Positions 30,220-34,373 of a DNA stretch of 34,373 nt are shown in pieces. A program made the translations under genes and the position numbers. The stretch is taken from the IMG/VR virus record IMGVR_UViG_3300050821_004902, positions 1 through 34,373 of that record. The stretch is one strand, 5' to 3'. The DNA comes from a virus. Within the stretch, counting starts at the first letter, position 1; every line of letters begins with the position of its first letter. The notes under the pieces are model-generated. The model had not been told where the DNA came from, did not search any database, and saw nothing but the letters and a program-made list of their open reading frames with translations.

Positions 30220-31211
30220 CAGTGCCTCCCGAATAGATCCGCGGCGCTCGGCTGTGACGGCGGAGCCTCCAACTCTCGCTCCAAGGCATCGCCGGGCATA
30301 TCGTGTGTTACGGGTACGCTTCCTGCGCGTTCCTGCGGCGCTGCAGCGGCGCGGGCAGGCTCTTGGGCCTTGACGCCGGGCTGCGCTGCCGTCGCCGCCT
30401 GGGGGCTCCGGGGCGCGGCTGCTGTTGACGTTTGAGGGGTGGTCGGCGGAGCCGCGAGCAATTTCTGCAGCACGGGGCACGGCAGGCCGTCCGGACCCTT
30501 CCCCATGTCGGCCTCGAACTCGATGAGCTTTCCCGTGATACCCGCGAGCTTCAACTCGACGTCGGTCTTCCGCACCCAGAAGCGCGCGCCCTTGACGAAC
30601 AGCCAGCTGCCGTCCTGGTGCGCCTCGATCTTCTGCAGGATGCCGGTGATTTTCTTGGGCCACACGTTCTCGACGCGCGCGGGCTGCTGCCGTTCCGAGC
30701 GCGAAGCGCTGCGCGCGCGGGAGCCTTCCTCGGTGCCGGTGTCGCGGTCGTTGTCCGCGCCGTCATCCGGGATCTGGAACTGCGTCGCGAGGAAACTCTT
30801 CATCGCCGCGGTCGCAGCCTTCGCCAGATTCTTGTCGCCCGAATCGGTGCCGACGCCCGGCCACGGGATCGATTCCTCGTAGCCGGTCTCAGCGTCCATG
30901 AACACGGCGTCGTACCAGACCGTTACCTCGCGCTGCAGGTTGTTGTTGCGGCTTTGGTATTCGCGCCAGTGCAACTCGGGATCGGGAAGCCACTTCAGGA
31001 ACACGCCGTTCCGGGCCAGCACCTTCCTGGTCGCAGCGACGATGTCGCTGGCGCGAACGTAGTCATAGCCCTGCTCTTTGTTGCGCCCGCTTTTTGGAAC
31101 AGGCTCAATCTCGCCCAGGACCTTCACGAGCTTCGCGGCCAGCCGCGCCTTGAGGGTGCGGATGCCGAAGTCAGAGTCCTCCGACACGCTTGGTGTGATC
31201 GCAGTCGACAT
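30219..31211 (-). CDS. ERF-family single-strand annealing protein with C-terminal extension
   Basis: 330 aa. Residues about 20-150 match the ERF superfamily: KLVKVLGEIEPVPKSGRNKE, DYVRASDIVAATRKVLARNG and GDKNLAKAATAAMKSFLATQ in the expected order. ERF proteins anneal complementary single strands in phage recombination. A second compact segment (about 185-255, KKITGILQKIEAHQDGSWLF to ITGKLIEFEADM) is beta-rich and might be an OB-like domain. The C-terminus is Ala/Pro/Gln-rich and ends DLFGRH. Partners nearby: the coiled-coil gene upstream and DUF1064 downstream. Confidence 0.9.
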   Translation of the reverse strand: MSTAITPSVSEDSDFGIRTLKARLAAKLVKVLGEIEPVPKSGRNKEQGYDYVRASDIVAATRKVLARNGVFLKWLPDPELHWREYQSRNNNLQREVTVWYDAVFMDAETGYEESIPWPGVGTDSGDKNLAKAATAAMKSFLATQFQIPDDGADNDRDTGTEEGSRARSASRSERQQPARVENVWPKKITGILQKIEAHQDGSWLFVKGARFWVRKTDVELKLAGITGKLIEFEADMGKGPDGLPCPVLQKLLAAPPTTPQTSTAAAPRSPQAATAAQPGVKAQEPARAAAAPQERAGSVPVTHDMPGDALERELEAPPSQPSAADLFGRH

Positions 31212-31774
31212 CAGTTCACCGGTGCTTTCTCAGCGTCGGTGGTGGTGGCCGGCTGCGTTTTATCTTTCCCCTTGCCTTTGAACTCGGCGAGAGTTTCGGC
31301 CGCTTTTTTGCCTCTGGCCTCCGGGTTCTCATCGTCGAACAGATTCTCCTGGCGCTCCTCTTCGGCCATCGCCTCCGTCGCCAGCACCGTTCCGGTTTTG
31401 GGATGCAGGACGGATTTCTGCCCGACCTTCGGCTCGTTGTATTTGACCGGGCACTCCACCTCGGTCATCTGATACCCCAGGTTGATCTGCTGCGCGAGCT
31501 TGGTGATCGAAGCGCGGTGGGCTTTGATGTCGGCGTTGTACTGCGACAGTTCCTCGGCCTTATCGTTCTCCGCGTTGTGAAGGTTCTCGACCGCCTGGGC
31601 CAGCTGGTCGCTGAGCACGGCTTTCTCCTCGAGCGTGAGATCCACGCGGAGTTGCCGCTTCACGTGCGTGGGACGGTGCTTCAGTCCCTCGAGGGCCTGG
31701 GCCTCAGCCCCGGCCTCTGCCAGTACGCTGTCAGGCGGTAAGCTGGAATTCTTCTTGCTCTTGCTCTTTGCCAT
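31211..31774 (-). CDS. Coiled-coil protein next to ERF, 187 aa
   Basis: 187 aa, AAGGAG upstream of the ATG at 31774. The sequence RPTHVKRQLRVDLTLEEKAV introduces a helical coiled coil (DQLAQAVENLHNAENDKAEE, SITKLAQQINLGYQMTEVEC), followed by VKYNEPKVGQKSVLHPKTGT. This family is often placed beside recombination proteins in phage genomes and has no settled function. The stop overlaps the ERF start (TGATG). It probably assists ERF-dependent recombination or replication. Confidence 0.75.
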   Translation of the reverse strand: MAKSKSKKNSSLPPDSVLAEAGAEAQALEGLKHRPTHVKRQLRVDLTLEEKAVLSDQLAQAVENLHNAENDKAEELSQYNADIKAHRASITKLAQQINLGYQMTEVECPVKYNEPKVGQKSVLHPKTGTVLATEAMAEEERQENLFDDENPEARGKKAAETLAEFKGKGKDKTQPATTTDAEKAPVN

Positions 31775-32066
31775 TGTTGATCTCCTTCGCTTTGGGATCG
31801 CATACACAAATTCGGAACGGTTGATTGGGGAAGGGCTCGACGAAGCCCACGCAAAAGCAGAAACAGTATTTGCACTCACAGCACGTGGGAGCCTGCACCG
31901 GGATCTCGTGCGACTTGCCGCTGCTGGCTCCGGTTTTCGCGTAGGAGTAAGTCCGCGGTGGCAGGTGACTCCCGCGCTTGCACCCGCACCGACCGCACGG
32001 GTCCTCGGGAGTCCCACGTGACATGAGAAGCCGCTGCGCCTCGCGAAATTGCTCCGCGGTGATCAT
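31731..32066 (-). CDS. Cys-rich protein, 111 aa
   Basis: 111 aa from ATG 32066, running 44 nt into the next gene in another frame. CGRCGCKRG (about residue 25) and a later cluster TCCECKYCFCFCVGFVEPFP with ICVCDPKA contribute about 11 Cys, enough for two or three metal sites. The rest is polar. No known family. The SD is weak and expression may depend on coupling with the preceding gene. Confidence 0.7.
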   Translation of the reverse strand: MITAEQFREAQRLLMSRGTPEDPCGRCGCKRGSHLPPRTYSYAKTGASSGKSHEIPVQAPTCCECKYCFCFCVGFVEPFPNQPFRICVCDPKAKEINNGKEQEQEEFQLTA

Positions 32067-32068
32067 GA

Positions 32069-32272
32069 TCAGTAGGGTTTCTTTCCTTTCCGCGTCGCCG
32101 GGGGTTGAGGTCCCCGCTTTCTGTCGCTGTGCTGCTTCTTCACGTAAGGACAGGCCACACCGTCCTCGCAAAAAACGCAGGTCGGAATGCCGAGCACCAG
32201 GCGCTCGGTGTAGCAGGTGTGCCCCATGTTCCTGCACATAGCGCACGGCATCCCTTTGGGGTGGTCGCTCAC
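32069..32272 (-). CDS. Small Cys-rich protein, 67 aa (GTG start)
   Basis: The best start is the GTG at 32272, GTGA-overlapping the previous stop, with GGAG 5 nt upstream. GMPCAMCRNMGHTCYTE and TCVFCEDGVACPY make a likely zinc-binding core in the first 42 residues. The C-terminus is basic (KRGPQPPATRKGKKPY). Function unknown. Confidence 0.7.
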   Translation of the reverse strand: MSDHPKGMPCAMCRNMGHTCYTERLVLGIPTCVFCEDGVACPYVKKQHSDRKRGPQPPATRKGKKPY

Positions 32273-32493
32273 ACCTGCTCCGGCCAGTTCCAACTGCGCC
32301 CGGCTGCGCCTTGCACCACGCTGGTCTCGTATTCCAATGCGTGGGGCGGGTTGCCGTCCTGAAACACTTGCAAGTTCACCGTGGTCGGGCTGTGAACCTT
32401 CACCACGATGGCCGGGAGCTTTACCCCTCCGGCTTTTTGAAAATGCACGATGCGCCCGATGCTCGGTACGCGTGTGGCGTGTGCTTCACCCAT
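32269..32493 (-). CDS. Small phage protein of SH3/OB-like type, 74 aa
   Basis: 74 aa with AGGAGG 7 nt before the ATG at 32493. SIGRIVHFQKAGGVKLPAIV, then VNLQVFQDGNPPHALEYE and a closing GRSWNWPE are recognisable features of a family of short phage proteins with predicted beta-barrel, function unknown. The stop overlaps the GTG of the next gene. Confidence 0.75.
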   Translation of the reverse strand: MGEAHATRVPSIGRIVHFQKAGGVKLPAIVVKVHSPTTVNLQVFQDGNPPHALEYETSVVQGAAGRSWNWPEQV

Positions 32494-32508
32494 CTAATTG
32501 CCTCCTTT

Positions 32509-33168
32509 TCAGGCTGCCCGCTTCGGGGGTGTCGGTTTGGGTTTCGGTTTCGGAACAGCCCGGTCATTTCGCCGCCGCCTGGGAGATGTAGGGCTCCCTT
32601 TGCGGAACGGAACGACCGGGCCTGTTTCTAGGCTGCGTTGAAGTCGACGTAATATGCTTTGCCCACTTCGAACGCGGCCTCCGCGGGCGGGTTGTCGACG
32701 ACCAACGTGATCGATCCGGACGGCGTGCTCTTTGCGTACTTCTCGTCGTCCTTGGCGTTGGGGTCGTACTGCGGAGTCAGCACTATATCGCTGCCCCCGC
32801 CCTGCCGCGGTTTCTTCGTGGTGACTGTGAACTTCGCTCTCACCATTTCCCGTATTTCCTTTCTGGTCGCTCGGGTTTGCGTTCCGGTATTCTGAGCGCT
32901 CCTCACCCACGGGGCCGAAGATGTCCTCGTAAGTGAGCGGCGTTCCGTCCGGGAGCCGTTGACGGTTTGAGTTACAGATCAGCTGGATCGCGCGCTCGGG
33001 CGAGAGCGGACGCCCACGCTTCCAATTGCGCACCGTCATTTCAGAACAGACCAGAGATCGCGCGACGGTCGCGGTGCCCAGGTGATTGATCCAGGCGAGC
33101 AGGCGGGCGGTGGGGATGAGCGGAGGGCGCGGCCATGTGCGCCAGTAGGGCTTGGCTTTGCTCTTCAC
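32509..33168 (-). CDS. YdaS/Cro-like HTH protein with long overlapping tail
   Basis: Start: GTG at 33168 (AGAGGGGG 5 nt upstream), overlapping the stop of the 34-aa membrane gene. Residues about 20-68 form a helix-turn-helix (TARLLAWINHLGTATVARSL, VCSEMTVRNWKRGRPLSPER), then LTYEDIFGPVGEE. The next in-frame stop is only at 32509, so the product would be 219 aa, with residues 107-219 overlapping another gene. That tail is Arg-rich and looks like shadow translation. The HTH part is the real protein; the tail may be translated by default. It is a candidate Cro-type or antirepressor regulator, being near the integrase end. Confidence 0.65.
   Translation of the reverse strand: MKSKAKPYWRTWPRPPLIPTARLLAWINHLGTATVARSLVCSEMTVRNWKRGRPLSPERAIQLICNSNRQRLPDGTPLTYEDIFGPVGEERSEYRNANPSDQKGNTGNGESEVHSHHEETAAGRGQRYSADSAVRPQRQGRREVRKEHAVRIDHVGRRQPARGGRVRSGQSILRRLQRSLETGPVVPFRKGSPTSPRRRRNDRAVPKPKPKPTPPKRAA
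32558..32621 (-). terminator. Nested hairpins in the gap before the 74-aa gene
   Basis: GCCCGGTC (32558-32565) pairs with GACCGGGC (32614-32621), and within the loop GGGAG (32581-32585) pairs with CTCCC (32594-32598). No U-run follows. Probably an attenuator or processing element in the 134-nt gap; the gap otherwise contains only the tail of the HTH frame. Confidence 0.35.
32628..32846 (-). CDS. Small phage-conserved protein, 72 aa
   Basis: 72 aa from ATG 32846 with AAGG about 11 nt upstream. MVRAKFTVTTKKPRQGGGSD, then YAKSTPSGSITLVVDNPPAE and a final VGKAYYVDFNAA match a family of short beta-rich phage proteins in early regions ('TPSGxIxLxVxNPxAxxxFxxGKxYYVDF'). Function unknown. It lies completely within the C-terminal half of the HTH frame, in another frame. 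Confidence 0.8.
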   Translation of the reverse strand: MVRAKFTVTTKKPRQGGGSDIVLTPQYDPNAKDDEKYAKSTPSGSITLVVDNPPAEAAFEVGKAYYVDFNAA

Positions 33169-33269
33169 CAGCGCCCCCTCTTCCGCGGCCAGAACTCCCA
33201 CGCGAGCGCGGCAAACACCGCAATCCAGAACGCCGCTAGGACGGCGTAGGCGATGATTCGTGGGTTCAT
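33165..33269 (-). CDS. Hidden small membrane protein, 34 aa
   Basis: A 34-codon frame (MNPRIIAYAVLAAFWIAVFA then ALAWEFWPRKRGRW). ATG at 33269 overlaps the stop of the 59-aa frame (ATGA), and the TGA overlaps the GTG of the HTH gene (GTGA). It is a single transmembrane helix with a basic end. The double coupling and clear hydrophobic segment support it. Confidence 0.65.
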   Translation of the reverse strand: MNPRIIAYAVLAAFWIAVFAALAWEFWPRKRGRW

Positions 33270-33445
33270 GAGCGGCACCGCCTCCGCTGGATCTCAGCGA
33301 GTCGTTGCAGGAGCCGGTCACGTTGTCTGAGCTTTGAATACAGCCGCCACTTCCAAAAGGCGAGACGGAACAGTTCGAGAACGTATTGGAAGTAGAGCTT
33401 CAGAACGGCTCCATCGCGCGCCCCAGGCAGGACGCATCTGGACAC
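33266..33445 (-). CDS. Putative 59-aa basic amphipathic protein
   Basis: Frame of 59 codons from a GTG at 33445 (AGGCGG about 8 nt upstream) to the TGA overlapping the next ATG. The product (…LKLYFQYVLELFRLAFWKWR… then QRLAEIQRRRCRS) is a long amphipathic, Arg-rich helix. Start and expression are uncertain; the coupling with the following gene is the best evidence. It would be the first gene after the candidate early promoter. Confidence 0.5.
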   Translation of the reverse strand: MSRCVLPGARDGAVLKLYFQYVLELFRLAFWKWRLYSKLRQRDRLLQRLAEIQRRRCRS

Positions 33446-33465
33446 AACTTGAGCCGCCTAAGATG

Positions 33466-33494
33466 AATAACTTACAGGTAGGGTGTTCTGTAAA
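33466..33494 (-). promoter_or_regulatory. Candidate leftward early promoter
   Basis: On the minus strand TTTACA (33494-33489, 5/6 match to TTGACA), 17-bp spacer, GTTATT (33471-33466, 3/6 match to TATAAT). It lies just upstream of the first early gene. Only by-eye evidence; the -10 is weak. Confidence 0.4.
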
Positions 33495-33502
33495 TGACAG
33501 AA
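33486..33502. promoter_or_regulatory. Palindrome overlapping the candidate -35 (operator?)
   Basis: TTCTGT (33486-33491) and ACAGAA (33497-33502) are perfect inverted half-sites around a 5-bp centre and cover the candidate -35 element. A repressor of this size class would occlude the promoter. No repressor can be assigned. Confidence 0.45.
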
Positions 33503-33530
33503 ACCAAACGGAGTCACGCTGCCTGTTTGG

Positions 33531-33561
33531 TCAGAAATTTAATCGCCTGATTAAATTCTGA
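33531..33561 (-). terminator. AT-rich hairpin 3' of the integrase
   Basis: TCAGAAATTTAATC (33531-33544) pairs with GATTAAATTCTGA (33549-33561) with a single bulged A and a 4-nt loop. It lies 11 nt after the integrase stop and could be its terminator or a recombinase-arm/attachment element. A 7-bp repeat ACCAAAC/GTTTGGT spans 33503-33531 next to it. Confidence 0.5.
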
Positions 33562-33572
33562 CGAGTTAAACC

Positions 33573-34373
33573 CTAAGCGAGTGAACTACTTGCAAAATTG
33601 CCGGACACAACTGGACGCAACTCCGACCCTGCTGGCTTGCGGGAATCACCCGCAAAGTCGAGGGCCATCTGCCCGTCGTCCGGCTTGCGGGGCGAACCGC
33701 AGACCGCCGTGCCGAGCTTGTCCATTGCGTCCACTTCATCGCTTCCCAGAACGTGAGTGTAAACCCTCATGGCCAGAGCGCCGCCGTCCTGATGACGGAG
33801 CGCACTGCCCACGACTCTCGGGGAAGCGCCACAGCCGCCGCTCGCGCGGTCCTGCCCCAACACACTAGCCGCCGTGTGCCGGAGCGCGTGCAAGCTGCGA
33901 CCATCGCGCGCGATCTCCAACCGTTCCAGAATCGGGTACAGGATATCGCACCGCAGAAAATTCAGCGCGATGATCTTCCCACCGCGCTCGCCGGGGAACA
34001 GCAAGCCCAGAGGGTTCGCCTTCCACGTCGTGCGCAGATACTCCTGGAGTTTGGCTGCGACCTCGGGAGCCAACCGTTTCACTTCCGGGTTGTTCCCCTT
34101 CACGGTGGTGAGCGTGTCCGGCCCGTAGGCCGCGCCGGAGCTACTCTCGACGTTCACCGTACCGTTTCCGAAATCGAAGTCGCTCACCCGCAAGGCCAGC
34201 ACCTCCCCTGGGCGCAATGCGAGAGCGCACTGCGTGAGGAAGATCAGACCGTAAAAAGGCCCAGCCGCTTCGATAATCAGCAGGGTCTCTTCGAGGGTGA
34301 AAAACTTCGGCTTCTTGGATTTGCGCGCCTGGGGCAGGATGAGATCGGCGCGATTGAACACGGTCGGATACTC
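33573..34373 (-). CDS. int: Tyrosine integrase (5' end beyond window)
   Basis: Open from the right edge (34373) to a TAG at 33573; the N-terminal arm/core-binding part is outside the window. Catalytic-domain features: first Arg in LRPGEVLALRVSDF, box II HALRHTAASVL, a His in ALRHQD and the nucleophile Tyr in MRVYTHVLGS. Between box II and GASPRVV there are about nine residues (GQDRASGGC) where I expect three. Tyrosine recombinases of this class integrate phage DNA at a bacterial attachment site. The gene reads in the same direction as the early genes; its attachment site may lie beyond the window or in the adjacent intergenic region. Confidence 0.92.
   Translation of the reverse strand, partial: EYPTVFNRADLILPQARKSKKPKFFTLEETLLIIEAAGPFYGLIFLTQCALALRPGEVLALRVSDFDFGNGTVNVESSSGAAYGPDTLTTVKGNNPEVKRLAPEVAAKLQEYLRTTWKANPLGLLFPGERGGKIIALNFLRCDILYPILERLEIARDGRSLHALRHTAASVLGQDRASGGCGASPRVVGSALRHQDGGALAMRVYTHVLGSDEVDAMDKLGTAVCGSPRKPDDGQMALDFAGDSRKPAGSELRPVVSGNFASSSLA

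Noticed and set aside
1-34373. Repeated GTTCTG / CAGAAC hexamer (often CAGAACACC) across the window, as if a dispersed operator.
   Set aside because: Most copies fall in coding frames as GTT-CTG (Val-Leu), for example in GVL tripeptides of terminase, tape measure and tail terminator. Position and orientation follow codon use; only the palindromic copy near 33486 stands out.
1-34373. CRISPR arrays, tRNA genes, transposases, toxin-antitoxin pairs.
   Set aside because: No regular spacer repeats, no cloverleaf-like sequence and no transposase motifs found by eye; small coupled genes do not show known toxin or antitoxin motifs.

Overview
The window is an almost complete block of a GC-rich temperate-phage genome (prophage or phage contig). 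Essentially every gene reads leftward on the minus strand, so genome order runs from the right edge of the window to the left. The host cannot be named from sequence alone. The gene families (lambda GpA-type terminase, lambda-type portal, Mu gpT-type major head protein, GTA/BR0599-type tail tip) fit a phage of a high-GC Gram-negative-type bacterium; Acidobacteriota or Proteobacteria are my best guesses. No host genes, tRNA, rRNA, CRISPR or insertion sequence were recognised.

Right end (34373-33446): a tyrosine integrase that runs off the right edge, then a 127-bp intergenic region with three inverted repeats and a candidate leftward promoter. Early region (33445-20590): roughly 35 small, tightly packed genes, most joined by ATGA, GTGA or TGATG stop/start overlaps. 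They include a small membrane protein, a YdaS/Cro-like HTH protein, many Cys-rich (probable zinc-binding) miniproteins, a coiled-coil protein next to an ERF-family single-strand annealing protein, a winged-helix protein, a DUF1064 PD-(D/E)XK-like nuclease, an HNH-type protein, a DUF1376-like replication protein, a Fis-type HTH protein coupled to a virion-like protein, a DUF6166 protein, an Xre regulator and a ParB-domain DNA methyltransferase.

Packaging and head (20550-12428): small and large terminase, a gpW-like connector, a portal with a long low-complexity tail, an S49 protease with a nested scaffold gene, a decoration protein and a gpT-like major capsid protein. Connector and tail (12341-1): an HeH-domain protein, head-tail connector, small protein, tail terminator, major tail protein, small membrane protein, tail-assembly chaperones G/GT with a canonical -1 slippery heptamer, an 883-aa tape measure protein, two related virion proteins, further minor tail proteins, a distal-tail-like protein, a BR0599/DUF2163 hub protein, and a J-like tail-tip protein that runs off the left edge. 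The long non-contractile-type tail module suggests siphovirus morphology. Lysis genes, tail fibres and a proven lysogeny repressor are not visible and may lie outside the window.

The clearest non-obvious signals are the G/GT frameshift site, the nested scaffold start, a series of perfect hairpins flanking the most abundant virion genes, four small genes hidden between larger reading frames, the palindromes in the integrase/early intergenic region, and the dense array of uncharacterised Cys-rich miniproteins.
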